NCBI GenBank assembly: GCA_965248905.1
Contig: CBDFKS010000002.1
Location: 1 to 40,511, forward strand
Origin: CBDFKS01 sp965248905
GTDB taxonomy: Bacteria > Chloroflexota > Dehalococcoidia > Lucifugimonadales > JAGWBF01
Length of the DNA: 40,511 nucleotides
Direction: 5' to 3'
The notes beneath the pieces were generated by a model. The model did not search any database, was not told where the DNA came from, and saw nothing but the letters and a program-made list of their open reading frames with translations. This document shows positions 24,179 through 33,842 of this stretch, one piece after another. A program made the position numbers and the translations under genes. Each line of letters opens with the position of its first letter. Position 1 is the first letter of the stretch.

Positions 24179-24658
24179 GGTTAACTCTGCTTGGGGACTG
24201 AGGGGTCTTCACGTATCCGAGACCGGAATCTAAAGCGCATTGTCAATTCCGAGGGAAGTGGTGGATTAGGGCCTCCACTAGTACCTAAGTTATCGAATAT
24301 GGCCGGGTTCTGCAACGGTGTTTTAAATTTGCTTAAAGGGCACGTAAGGCAAGTAGGGGGCACCATCTATCCGGCGCTTTAGCCTTCTCTATCTGGAGCC
24401 ATTTTGCCGGGGGCCCTGAGCTATCTCTAATCGTTAAGCCGACGAGGCTCTCCACGACACCTATAGGTTAAACTGGGGATCCACGATACATGCTACTAGG
24501 TTCTTCCATCAAATAGGATCTCTTTTTAACCATAGGCAGGTCAATAAAAGGGATCTTAGATCGATCCGTTTGCCATCGAGAACTGCGAGGACTAAAATAA
24601 TCCTGATTAAAACTATTTTCTTCCAGAGATGCTTTTGGGGAATGAAGGAGGATGGAGG
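24179..24658. other. Intergenic region holding an NHL-gene tail
   Basis: Apart from the tail at 24461-24500 no gene is recognised. Confidence 0.4.
24461..24500 (-). pseudogene. NHL-repeat gene, extreme C-terminal remnant
   Basis: The minus strand encodes IVDPQFNL followed by a stop (24461-24463). The complete NHL gene at 26102-27121 ends YVDPQFNL, and the nucleotide match (GTGGATCCCCAGTT) is close. Only a dozen codons remain, in inverted orientation relative to the complete gene. Confidence 0.6.
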
Positions 24659-26065
24659 ATGGCCGGCGAGAATATAGCGTTGATGGCACACCTAATGCGC
24701 CGAGCTGCATTTGGGGCAACAAGGGATGAGCTGGAGGAACGTGCAGCAAAAGGGTACGAGGCTACGGTGGAAGAGCTCTTACATCCAGAGGAAGTCCCTG
24801 AGCCCGATGCGTTTTTCCTGGCGAGATATCAGCCAGAGGCTTCCATTCCCACCGGTAATACCCCAATGGGCAATGTCACCTGGATGTACCACCTCCTTAA
24901 TACAGAGCGACTCCTAGAGGAGAAAATGGCCCTTTTATGGCATCAGGTGTTCGCCACTGGCAGGTTCAAGGTGGAAAACGCCGACCGGATGCTGGAGCAG
25001 ATCGCCATGTTCCGACCCCACAGCATGGGCAATTTCCGTGATCTGCTGATTGACCTGGCCAAGGATCCCGCCATGATCTTCTGGCTGGACAACAATGAAA
25101 ATCACAAGCATGCAGTCAACGAGAACTGGGGCCGAGAGCTGCTGGAGCTGTTCTCGATGGGCGTCGGCAACTACACCGAAGAAGATGTAAGAGAGGCCTC
25201 CCGGGCCTTCACTGGCTGGACCATGGCTGCCAAGCTACCACGACAACCTTTCGGAGGCTTCCCCTGGATCTTCGAGTACAAGACCGAGGACCATGATGGT
25301 GGTGACAAGAGCTTCCTGGGACACGATGGCCGATTCAATGGAGAGGATATCGTCGACATCATCGTGCAACAGCCCGCTTGTGCCCGCTTCATCGCTCGCC
25401 ACCTGTACAACTTCTTTGTGGCCGACGAGCCCCAGGTGCCCAGCTGGTCCATAGATCCTCCTGGGGACTCTGACGCCATAGACATCCTGACGACGGCTTT
25501 GATCCACTCCAAGTACGAGATGCCGCCTGTACTACGCACTCTGTTCAACTCCCATTTCTTCAAGAACGCCGCCTTCGCTAAAGTAAAGAGCCCCGCCGAG
25601 GTGGTGGTCGGCACCTACAGGTTAGTGGGTGGCAATAACTTCCCCAGGCCTCGCTATTCCGCAGAGGTGGCCATGCAGCCCACTTACATGGGCCAGGACC
25701 TGCTAAACCCGCCCAGCGTGGAGGGCTGGCACACAGGCCCAGAGTGGATAAACAGCGGTTCTCTGATGAGCCGAGTCACCTTTGTTGCCGATCTAATGGG
25801 TGACACCAGCCTGCCTGGTGTCCAATCCATCATCAATCGTCTCAAGTCCCAGGAAGAGCTTTCTCCAGAGGCTCTGGTGGATGGCTGTTTAGACCTGCTG
25901 GGTCCCATGGAGTTAGAGCCGCAGACCCGTCAGCACCTGATCGAGCAGGCTCAAGAGGCTGGTCCACTACGGTGGGACGCTGAAGATGAAGACAGCTCCC
26001 CAACCGAAAGGGTGGCCCAGATGCTCCAACTGATAGTCGCCACGAGAGAGTACCAGTTCGGGTAA
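24659..26065 (+). CDS. DUF1800 family protein (copy 1)
   Basis: This encodes 468 residues; ATG 24659 has an AAGGAGG site at good spacing. DUF1800 proteins are of unknown function. Conserved parts seen are MAHLMRRAAFGATRDELE at the N-terminus, LLWHQVFATGRFKV, FRDLLIDLAKDPAMIFWLDN, NENWGRELLELFSMGVGNY, DGRFNGEDIVDIIVQQPACA then RFIARHLYNFFVAD, and the NPPSVEGWHTGPEW region. No signal peptide is seen. The NHL gene follows after 36 bases, clearly as a unit. A second inverted copy lies at 36966. Confidence 0.93.
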   Translation: MAGENIALMAHLMRRAAFGATRDELEERAAKGYEATVEELLHPEEVPEPDAFFLARYQPEASIPTGNTPMGNVTWMYHLLNTERLLEEKMALLWHQVFATGRFKVENADRMLEQIAMFRPHSMGNFRDLLIDLAKDPAMIFWLDNNENHKHAVNENWGRELLELFSMGVGNYTEEDVREASRAFTGWTMAAKLPRQPFGGFPWIFEYKTEDHDGGDKSFLGHDGRFNGEDIVDIIVQQPACARFIARHLYNFFVADEPQVPSWSIDPPGDSDAIDILTTALIHSKYEMPPVLRTLFNSHFFKNAAFAKVKSPAEVVVGTYRLVGGNNFPRPRYSAEVAMQPTYMGQDLLNPPSVEGWHTGPEWINSGSLMSRVTFVADLMGDTSLPGVQSIINRLKSQEELSPEALVDGCLDLLGPMELEPQTRQHLIEQAQEAGPLRWDAEDEDSSPTERVAQMLQLIVATREYQFG

Positions 26066-26101
26066 TGTGTTTCTGACCTACCCAGAATAGGAGAGGACAG
26101 G

Positions 26102-27121
26102 ATGCTTACCACCATAGCTGCAGGGCGAGTATTTAACTTTAGTCACTCGGTGGGAGCAGCCACTCCAACGGGTAATGGATTCCACTTGCCAACGTCACTG
26201 GTCCTAAGCCAGGGCAGTGTGGTGTACGTGGTTAACCGGGGAGGCGAATCCAGCTTTGCCTCTCGAGTGAACAAGGTCGCCATCTGGCCACCCGGTGAAG
26301 AAGAAGTGCTCTGCGAGTTCGCTGGATTTGGCGAGGGGGATGGTCAATTGCTTTGGCCCTCCGCTGCGGCTCTGGACAGAGAAGGGAACGTCTACGTCTC
26401 CAGCGATTGGTTTCATCGAATTTCCATATTTGATGGTGAAGGAACTTTCTTAGACCAGTGGGGTAAATCGGGAACAGGTCACGGGGAATTAAACCGCCCA
26501 TCTGGCATGGTCTTTGACAGCGAGGATCATCTTTACATCGTCGACAGTGCCAACAATCGGGTTCAGATATTAACCAAGAACGGCAGCTTTTGGGACAGTT
26601 TCGGAGAAGAGGGAAGCAGAGAAGGGCAGTTCAACTTACCTTGGGGTATCACCATAGATAACCAGGGCGATATATACGTGGCCGACTGGAAAAACCATAG
26701 GGTGCAGAAGTTCTCCCGTGACGGCGTCTTCCTGACTTCCTTCGGCACCTTTGGTACTGGAGTAGGAGAGCTGAATCATCCATCCGATGTGGCTGTTGAC
26801 GGTGATGGGGACGTGTACGTGTGCGATTTGGGTAACGATCGTGTTCAGATCTTTACACCCGATGGGGAATTCATCACTTCCCTCATTGGTGACGCCCAAC
26901 AGCTATCTAAATGGGCCCAGCAATTCTGCGATGTCAATCCAGACTTCGTGAATGCAAGGCGTAGAGTCAAGAGCCTGGAGCAGGAGTGGCGGTTCTGTCA
27001 GCCTGCGGCTGTCGCTATTGATGAGGTGGAGGGCCGCATCATAGTGGCTGACTGTCAGCGTTCCCGCCTACAAATTTACATCAAAGAAAAGCACTACGTG
27101 GATCCCCAGTTCAACCTTTAG
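26102..27121 (+). CDS. NHL-repeat beta-propeller protein (copy 1)
   Basis: This encodes 339 residues with AGGAGAGGA upstream of the ATG. About five to six NHL blades are visible, each like FNLPWGITIDNQGDIYVADW then KNHRVQKFS, with others at LNRPSGMVFDSEDHLYIVD and LNHPSDVAVDGDGDVYVCD. NHL propellers bind proteins, RNA or ligands and some are enzymes. No signal peptide or catalytic motif stands out. It is paired with the DUF1800 gene here and again at 35893-38381, so the two probably act together. Confidence 0.92.
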   Translation: MLTTIAAGRVFNFSHSVGAATPTGNGFHLPTSLVLSQGSVVYVVNRGGESSFASRVNKVAIWPPGEEEVLCEFAGFGEGDGQLLWPSAAALDREGNVYVSSDWFHRISIFDGEGTFLDQWGKSGTGHGELNRPSGMVFDSEDHLYIVDSANNRVQILTKNGSFWDSFGEEGSREGQFNLPWGITIDNQGDIYVADWKNHRVQKFSRDGVFLTSFGTFGTGVGELNHPSDVAVDGDGDVYVCDLGNDRVQIFTPDGEFITSLIGDAQQLSKWAQQFCDVNPDFVNARRRVKSLEQEWRFCQPAAVAIDEVEGRIIVADCQRSRLQIYIKEKHYVDPQFNL

Positions 27122-27234
27122 CTCTCAGAGAACACCTTCACCCACTCAAGCAACGAAAATACAACCCTTGTTAAACCTGTAAGGCCAGCCTACAAGGAAG
27201 TGCTCTCTCTTTTCAATATCTAGTTTCCTTTTGG

Positions 27235-27261
27235 TTGACGCATTAGCCAGGAGATTATAGA
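27235..27261 (+). promoter_or_regulatory. Possible promoter
   Basis: TTGACG (27235-27240) and TATAGA (27256-27261), spacer 15 bases, slightly short. It precedes the start at 27302. Confidence 0.35.
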
Positions 27262-27301
27262 ATCAACTCTGTATTTATCTTAACCGGTGGGGAGGTTAGA
27301 G

Positions 27302-28585
27302 ATGCTGAAGGTAGGGCATTACATCGAACGTCACGGAAGAAAGCTCGAGGATCCGCCCGTTACCATCCCAGTAGCAGAGGAGTTGGAAACTGTTCCGGGC
27401 GCTCCTATCCACCATGAGGATGTCGAGTTCTACTCCCGTGAGTATCCTCTGGAGACCCTTACCATCAGCGAACGAGCAGCTACCGACTGGCACCTGCGCT
27501 TTCGGGACTCCCATCCGGATATGCGAGAGATTCACAGAGAGCACGACCGGATAAACAAGCCTTTAATTCGGGCGGCTCGTGTCTCAGGTGATATAGATCC
27601 TACTGCTAGCCCTACAGGTGAGGACGTTAGCCACAAGATCAAGGCCAAGGCCCGGGAGCTAGGGTTTGGCGAGGTGGGGATTACCAAGCACGACCTCCAC
27701 TACACCTTCCAGAGCCTGAAGAGCTGGGTGAAGTATCCCCACGCCATCTGCCTGGCTTATGAGCAGGCCTACGAGCCCACCCAGACTATCCCCAGCGTGG
27801 CAGCGGAGATAGTCCACTCCAGCACTTACAGGATTGAGGGCGCCGTGGGTCTTGACCTGGGCGACTACATCCGCTCCCTGGGCTACCACGCCCAGGTGCA
27901 TAACCCCAACGATAATAGCATGCCCTACATACCCCTATTCGTACAAGCGGGATTGGGCCAGCTGGGGGCCAACGGGCAGCTTCTCTCCCCCCACTTCGGC
28001 TCCCGGTCCAGGATAATGCTTATCACTACCGATGCCAGGGTGACCTACGATCAGCCAATGGATTATGGCATCCATCGCTTCTGCCAGATATGCCAGGTGT
28101 GCGTCAACCGCTGCCCCGGACGAGCCCTAATGCGGGAGAAGGTGTGGTGGCGGGGTGTGGAGAAGAACAAACTCATCTACAAGCGCTGCCGACCGGTAAT
28201 GGCCCGTTACTTGGACTGTGGTGTGTGCATGAAGGTGTGCCCTGTTCAGAAGTACGGCATGAAGGCAGTGATGGACCATTACGTGGCCACGGGGCAGGTG
28301 CTGGGCAAGGGCACCCACGAGCTAGAGGGCTACGAGATGCCGGACAAGGGCTACTTCGGCCCAGGCGAGCTTCCCACCTTCGACGCCGATTTCTTCCACA
28401 TGCCTGTAGGCACCGCCGATCAGCACGTTCTGGAGCAGTTCAAGGGAAAGTTCAATGAGGTAGACAGTATCGACACGCCTGAGGGTGAAGTCTTGTTCGA
28501 AGAGTTCAAGAGCAAGCTGGTGACGGCTCTGGGCATCGATCCTGATATCATACTTGCTGACGAGCACGAGGCGGACTACGTCTAA
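27302..28585 (+). CDS. Reductive-dehalogenase-like iron-sulfur protein
   Basis: This encodes 427 residues; ATG 27302 follows GGGGAGG. Residues 213-240 (FVQAGLGQLGANGQLLSPHF then SRSRIML) match the cobalamin-binding core shared by reductive dehalogenases and epoxyqueuosine reductase. Two [4Fe-4S] sites follow: C261-x2-C264-x2-C267-x3-C271-P, and C306-x2-C309-x3-C313-P with C296 upstream. There is no Tat signal and no RdhB anchor gene nearby, so it is probably cytoplasmic. It could be a catabolic or orphan RdhA relative; activity on halogenated compounds is not shown by the sequence. Confidence 0.85.
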   Translation: MLKVGHYIERHGRKLEDPPVTIPVAEELETVPGAPIHHEDVEFYSREYPLETLTISERAATDWHLRFRDSHPDMREIHREHDRINKPLIRAARVSGDIDPTASPTGEDVSHKIKAKARELGFGEVGITKHDLHYTFQSLKSWVKYPHAICLAYEQAYEPTQTIPSVAAEIVHSSTYRIEGAVGLDLGDYIRSLGYHAQVHNPNDNSMPYIPLFVQAGLGQLGANGQLLSPHFGSRSRIMLITTDARVTYDQPMDYGIHRFCQICQVCVNRCPGRALMREKVWWRGVEKNKLIYKRCRPVMARYLDCGVCMKVCPVQKYGMKAVMDHYVATGQVLGKGTHELEGYEMPDKGYFGPGELPTFDADFFHMPVGTADQHVLEQFKGKFNEVDSIDTPEGEVLFEEFKSKLVTALGIDPDIILADEHEADYV

Positions 28586-28668
28586 GACGTCATTGCTGCC
28601 ACACTATTCCCTGTTGGCAACGTAGCCACAATATGGCTCCATTGACAGAGAAGCCTTCATAAGGGAGA

Positions 28669-30654
28669 TTATGAGGCCACCGGTTTTCCAACCGGAACTA
28701 CAGTACCGTCACTGAGGATAATCCCGTCCTCACAGCGGGCCTCCACACGCCCACCACCGAACTGCTCCTCGTAGAGATGAGCATACAAACCATGTTGAGT
28801 TAACAGTTGTTCGTGAGTACCCTGCTCTGCGATACGCCCTCGGTCGACAACAAAGATAACGTTGGCAGCCATGATTGTTGAGAGCCTATGAGCGATGGCT
28901 ATTGTAGTGCGTCCCTTAATCAAGGGCTCTAGCGCTGCCTGAACAAAGCGCTCACTAATAGTATCGAGCGCGGAGGTGGCCTCGTCCAAGATCAGAATCT
29001 TGGGTTGGTGAAGGATTACTCTTGCTATCGCCAACCTTTGACGCTCACCGCCCGACAGACGGTAACCTCGCTCTCCCACGATGGTCTCATATCCATCAGG
29101 AAACTCTAGGATGCGCTCATGAATAAAGGCAGCTTTAGCAGCATCCTCAATCTCCTTATGACTGGCACTCGGATTGCCGTATAGGAGGTTATCGCGCAGG
29201 CTCGCATGGAACAAGTAGCTCTCCTGAGTGACGTACCCAATAAGATGAGGAAGTGAAGATAATCGTATCTGCCTGACATCGACATCGTCTATTACGACAG
29301 CTCCTTCGGTCACGTCATATAGGCGAGAAATCAAGTAGGTTATGGTGGTCTTTCCCGCTCCGCTAGGACCTACGAAGGCCGCTAGCTGGCCTGGCGAAAT
29401 ACCAAAATTGACACCGTCCAGGGCCCATTGGTGATCTCGGTTCTTAAGAAATCCATCCTGTCCATCATCTTCTGGGGAGGCGTCGTAGTTAAATCGGACA
29501 GATTCGAAAGTCACCTTGCCGGACACCTGTTCCGGCTTGACTTCTATAGCGTTGGGCGCATCTACGATCCGAGGTTTGATGTCTAGATATTCAAAGATGC
29601 GTTCGAAGAGTGCAAGTGACGACTGAAGCTCTACCGATACCTGCAGCAAGATGCCAATGGGGAAATAAAGGCGAGTCTGCAGTGTTGTAAAGGCAACGAT
29701 GGTACCTGCAGAAATGCCCCCTGTGCCACCAAAGAGGAGGTATCCAGCCAACACGTATATGGCCACAGGGGAGATAGAAAAGAAGACCTGCATCACCGCC
29801 CAAAAAGTCTGACCCGTCATCTGTTCACGAACCGCGAGATCCGAAAGTCTCCGGTTCTCCTGGCTGAAGCGTGCTATCTCCTGGCCCTGACGTCCGAAAA
29901 GCTTGGACAACAAAATGCCTGAGATTGACAGGGTTTCCTGGGTTATGGCCGTCATCTCCGCTGTGGACCGCTGAGCCTCTGCGGTGACTGCCCGCCTTCG
30001 CTCACCTATAATCTTGGTCATGGCCGCAAAGAATGGCACGGTGGCCATTGCCACCAAGGTAAGCTGCCATGAAAGGATCAACATAGCTACCAACGTGCTG
30101 ATGAATATGACGCCGTTAGAGATAACGTTTGAAACGGTGCTTGTCACCACGTTTTGAACGCCGGCAACGTCGTTTGATACCCGGGACTGAATCTCCCCGG
30201 TGCGAGTGTTGGTGAAGAAGCTCAAGGGCTGGCTCTGAAGGTGTCGGTACAACCTATCCCGCAAATCACGCATGACCTTCTGGCCCACACGGTTCGTTTG
30301 GTAGGTTTGCCCAATTCCCAAAAAGCCTCCAACTATGGTGGTGGCCCCCATTACCCCCGCCAAGATCCAAAGGAGGGTAAGGTCAGGACCACCTGCGGGG
30401 AAAAGAGCGTCGTCGAAAACTACCCGTATGAGGACAGGGTTAACTACACCCAGGCCTGCGGTAACGAGGATGAGCAGTCCCACCAGGAGTACCTGAGGCC
30501 AGTAGGGCCTGAAAGAAGCGACTACTCGCCCCACCAAACCATTGCGAGCAGGTGATGCTTCTCGTTTGGTCTTATCCATTTCTTCCAAGATTTTACCATG
30601 CTTTTTGCGAGGGCGCCTTGAGTTCGGCTCAGTAACCCAATTTAGCGTATTCAT
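28669..30654 (-). CDS. ABC transporter, fused permease and ATPase (MsbA/LmrA type)
   Basis: This is a half-transporter of 661 residues (636 if it starts at ATG 30579, which has GGAAG close upstream). Residues from about 50 to 350 hold six transmembrane helices (for example VLLVGLLILVTAGLGVVN, LAGYLLFGGTGGISAGTIVAF). The ATPase has Walker A GPSGAGKTT, signature LSGGERQRLAIA, Walker B ILILDEATSALD and the switch His in AIAHRLSTI. It would homodimerise and export lipids or drugs. It is convergent with the reductive-dehalogenase-like gene and divergent from HyuB. Confidence 0.93.
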   Translation of the reverse strand: MNTLNWVTEPNSRRPRKKHGKILEEMDKTKREASPARNGLVGRVVASFRPYWPQVLLVGLLILVTAGLGVVNPVLIRVVFDDALFPAGGPDLTLLWILAGVMGATTIVGGFLGIGQTYQTNRVGQKVMRDLRDRLYRHLQSQPLSFFTNTRTGEIQSRVSNDVAGVQNVVTSTVSNVISNGVIFISTLVAMLILSWQLTLVAMATVPFFAAMTKIIGERRRAVTAEAQRSTAEMTAITQETLSISGILLSKLFGRQGQEIARFSQENRRLSDLAVREQMTGQTFWAVMQVFFSISPVAIYVLAGYLLFGGTGGISAGTIVAFTTLQTRLYFPIGILLQVSVELQSSLALFERIFEYLDIKPRIVDAPNAIEVKPEQVSGKVTFESVRFNYDASPEDDGQDGFLKNRDHQWALDGVNFGISPGQLAAFVGPSGAGKTTITYLISRLYDVTEGAVVIDDVDVRQIRLSSLPHLIGYVTQESYLFHASLRDNLLYGNPSASHKEIEDAAKAAFIHERILEFPDGYETIVGERGYRLSGGERQRLAIARVILHQPKILILDEATSALDTISERFVQAALEPLIKGRTTIAIAHRLSTIMAANVIFVVDRGRIAEQGTHEQLLTQHGLYAHLYEEQFGGGRVEARCEDGIILSDGTVVPVGKPVAS

Positions 30655-30810
30655 TCACAGTCCCATCTAGAAAAGGATATTTACATGGCGAGAGAATGTC
30701 ATTAGTAGGGTCAGTTCCTTCAGCTTTGTTGCTACTAGCTAGGATTGGATTTGAAGGGACGAGCTATGGTAGAGTACCTCCCTGAGGCATCCTTTTCTGG
30801 GAGATGGATT

Positions 30811-32577
30811 ATGGCAAAGACAGCACAACCCAACGCCTTCTCAGTACAGCTCTTTGGGAACGCATTGACCTCCATCGCCGATGAAATGGCGGTGTCAATC
30901 GTAAGGACATCATACTCAGATCTGACTCGGGAGCAGTGGGACTTTTCCACGGGCATCGGCGACATGAACGGCCGTGTGATGGCCCAGGGGTTCTGTGCCC
31001 CCATCCATATGGGCTCCTTCCCTGACGCCCTGGAGAACGTGCTGGACATATTCAAGGGAAACATCCTTCCAGGAGATGTGTTCATTACCAACGATCCCTA
31101 CCAGGGTGGCATGCATTTGCCAGACATATACGTTTTCAAACCCATCTTCGTCGGAGGAGAGGCCCAAGTTGTCGCCATAGCACTTAATCATTTCAGTGAC
31201 ATGGGGGGGCGCATAGCCGGTTCGATGGCTCACGACTCTAAGGAGATTTTCGCAGAGGGCTTACGTATACCCCCGCTCAAGCTTTACGAGGCCGGCAAGC
31301 TCAACGAAGCAGTCCTCAAAATTCTTGAGGAAAATGTCCGTGTCCGAAGGATAATCATGGGAGACCTTCGTGCGCTGGTGGGGGCTTGTCATGGGGCTGA
31401 GGGGAGGTTCGTCGATGTGATGGACCATTTCGGCATTGAGACGACAAAATTGTTGATGGAAGAGCTGCTCAACTATAGCGAGGAGCTTACGCGAGCGGAG
31501 ATCCGCTCATGGCCGGACGGCACGTATACCTTCACCGATCACGTTGATCATGACGGTGTTGATAAGGAACCTATCAAGATTCAGGTGTCCTTAACGGTAG
31601 AGGGGGACACGGTAAAGGTGGATTTCAGTGGGACTGATGCTCAGCGGAGGTACAGTTCGTGCAATGCAACTCTCCCGTCCACAAAATCAACAGTGTGCTG
31701 TGCTATGCGCGGCGTGATGCCCTCCGACATCCCTATTAATTCGGGGTTCTACCGGCCGATAAAGGTGACAGCCCCTCTAGGCAGCTGCCTTAACGCCGAG
31801 CCACCCGCCGCCGTGGCCCTACGACACATACCGACTATTTGTGCCGCCGAAGCAGTCTATGGAGCGTTGGCCAAGATCGTTCCTGATAGAGTTTTTGCGT
31901 GCGGCTCGGGCACAGCATCGATAACCATCTACGGGCGGGATCGGGAGAAGCGGCCCGTTCTGGTTTCGGACAATCTAAACGGGACTTGGGGTGGTAGGCC
32001 GTCAAAGGACGGAGTGGAGGCCATAACCTCGCCCTTCGGCAACTCCGCTAACCTCCCGGTCGAGGTAATCGAGTCCCGCTACCCGGTGTTGGTGGAGCAG
32101 TACGGTTTCGTTCCTAACAGTGGCGGTCCCGGCAAATATAGAGGTGGGCTGAGCCATGTTCGCGAGTGGCGATGGTTGGGGGATGAGGCCTCTTTACAAA
32201 TCTCCTCGGCACGGAGAAAGTTCCCCCCTTGGGGCCTTTACGGCGGAAAGGGAGGTAATCCTTCGGCCTTCTCGGTCATCCATGAAGGTGGCCGTGAGGA
32301 GATTCTCCCCACGAAGGCTTTCACTCAGGTAAAGAACGGCGCGCAGGCTCGGTTGGTGATGCCGGGCGGTGGTGGCTGGGGTGATCCCCTGGAGCGCGAT
32401 CCGAACCTGGTCCTCAAGGACGTGGTAAACGGAAAGATGAGCGTCGAGCACGCAGTGGAGGAGTATGGGGTGGTCATGGATGGGGCGGCTATGATAATCA
32501 ACGTGGAAGCGACCGCTAAGCTCCGGGATCAACGTAGGAAAAGCGAGCACATAGGGTCGGAGCCAGGCTTACCTTAG
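30811..32577 (+). CDS. Hydantoinase B/oxoprolinase family protein
   Basis: This encodes 588 residues from ATG 30811 (GGGAGATGG upstream; a further start upstream adds 22 unrelated residues). It is the beta subunit type of N-methylhydantoinase/5-oxoprolinase/acetone-carboxylase-like enzymes. Motifs: FGNALTSIADEMAVSIVRTS, DVFITNDPYQGGMHLPDI, NHFSDMGGRIAGSM, VDFSGTDAQ and MPGGGGWGDPLERDP at the end. HyuA-type ATP-binding partners are normally adjacent; none is here, so it may pair with a distant gene. Confidence 0.9.
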   Translation: MAKTAQPNAFSVQLFGNALTSIADEMAVSIVRTSYSDLTREQWDFSTGIGDMNGRVMAQGFCAPIHMGSFPDALENVLDIFKGNILPGDVFITNDPYQGGMHLPDIYVFKPIFVGGEAQVVAIALNHFSDMGGRIAGSMAHDSKEIFAEGLRIPPLKLYEAGKLNEAVLKILEENVRVRRIIMGDLRALVGACHGAEGRFVDVMDHFGIETTKLLMEELLNYSEELTRAEIRSWPDGTYTFTDHVDHDGVDKEPIKIQVSLTVEGDTVKVDFSGTDAQRRYSSCNATLPSTKSTVCCAMRGVMPSDIPINSGFYRPIKVTAPLGSCLNAEPPAAVALRHIPTICAAEAVYGALAKIVPDRVFACGSGTASITIYGRDREKRPVLVSDNLNGTWGGRPSKDGVEAITSPFGNSANLPVEVIESRYPVLVEQYGFVPNSGGPGKYRGGLSHVREWRWLGDEASLQISSARRKFPPWGLYGGKGGNPSAFSVIHEGGREEILPTKAFTQVKNGAQARLVMPGGGGWGDPLERDPNLVLKDVVNGKMSVEHAVEEYGVVMDGAAMIINVEATAKLRDQRRKSEHIGSEPGLP

Positions 32578-32757
32578 CGTCTGTAACAGTCTGTGACTCG
32601 CCGGAAGAAGAAGCAGGTCCTGATCACAGTCGGCCCCACACCGTCCACTATCTAGAGGTCTGCATCTACACAGCCGGGCCCCTAGCCTACTAGCTGGGGC
32701 CGCCAGGCCCGTCGTAGCGCGCTAAATAAGGTCTAACAACCTTCACCTTGAGTACCC

Positions 32758-32782
32758 GGCCAAAGGGAGGCACCCTTTGGCC
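32758..32782. terminator. Strong bidirectional hairpin
   Basis: GGCCAAAGGG-AGGCA-CCCTTTGGCC, a perfect 10-bp stem between the convergent HyuB and CMD-like genes. A second GC-rich hairpin lies near 32672-32700. No T run follows, so it is called on shape and position. Confidence 0.5.
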
Positions 32783-32811
32783 CAATACCCCACTCCCTTG
32801 GGAGGGCAGAG

Positions 32812-33393
32812 TTAATCTCGTACCGGAACAGCCTCTATAGGTAGAAAGGGCTCAGGTGTATCGGAGGGTGGCTCTATCGCGAAGGCATGGGCTATGAAGC
32901 TCGGAATGACGTAAAAGGCCATTAGCATGGTCAGCTCGATGAGTCCCTTGACACCAAATTGATCCAGGGCAGCTTGAAAGGCTTCGGGGCTGACCTTATG
33001 GGTGCGAAAGAGCTCTCGTCCGAATTTTATCACTGCCGTCTCCTGAGCACTCATCTCGGGTAGCTCCTTATGGTCACGCAAAGCATCCACCAGTTCGTCG
33101 GACAAACCAGCTTCGCGCCCAGAGGCAGCATGGAGGTTCCATACGTCGGGAGAGTCCATCTCCCTACCCGTTAATATCATAGCCAACTCTCGAATCGGGC
33201 GGGGCAGGAAGGTAGAATCATCACGAAGGTATCGTTTCATGTAAGTGAACCATTTACAGGCCTCGACACTGTTTAGCATCATTCCAGTGGGGCTACCTTC
33301 ACCCATGCGGTCTTGACCACCAGTTATATCGTCGAAATCCGCCAGTAGCTCCGGAGGGGCTTTTTCTCTACTTCCTGGGGGTATTCGTGTCAT
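32812..33393 (-). CDS. Carboxymuconolactone decarboxylase/AhpD-like protein
   Basis: This encodes 193 residues; AAAGGAG precedes the ATG. The helical pattern RPIRELAMILTGREMDSPDV then WNLHAASGREAGLSDELVDA is that of the CMD family (ELAxLxxxREMxxxYxWxxHxxxAxxAGLS), and AVIKFGRELFRTHKVS continues it. The CxxC pair of AhpD peroxidases is absent, so a thiol peroxidase role is unlikely. These proteins are numerous in SAR202-like genomes; the reaction is unknown. Confidence 0.85.
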   Translation of the reverse strand: MTRIPPGSREKAPPELLADFDDITGGQDRMGEGSPTGMMLNSVEACKWFTYMKRYLRDDSTFLPRPIRELAMILTGREMDSPDVWNLHAASGREAGLSDELVDALRDHKELPEMSAQETAVIKFGRELFRTHKVSPEAFQAALDQFGVKGLIELTMLMAFYVIPSFIAHAFAIEPPSDTPEPFLPIEAVPVRD

Positions 33394-33842
33394 GGTGTAC
33401 TCCTTTCTATTAAGAGGCTATTTTCTATGTCAACCGGATGTTCATCAAATAGACACCCCTACAGTGACCACAAGATACGCACAGCTCTATACACGACATT
33501 TCCTATCTCAACTGCTCTGGGCCCAAAGTGAAGGCAAATCCATCATGGGCGAAAGTTTAGTACCACCTTCCAGGGCTGTCAAACACTCAAGGATGCTCCC
33601 AGTCAGCTTCGGACCTCAGAAGAGGTTGACAGCCTGTTTCGTGGGAGTATCATGCCTGGCAGACCGGCCTCAGGGCGAGGAATTGTGTCATTAGAGGCTG
33701 GTATAGGAAATCCCGACTAAGTTGGTTATGTGCCCCTGGGCACAGACTAAACAGCTATTCATCTCTCCGAAACTACCCCCTTGTACACATACTTCAAATA
33801 ACACAGTTTGCTTACATACGCTAGTGATCGAGGGCACCTACA
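33394..33842. other. Intergenic region, no gene recognised
   Basis: This holds a short palindrome GTGCCC-C-TGGGCAC-like stretch near 33730. No supported gene. Confidence 0.35.
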
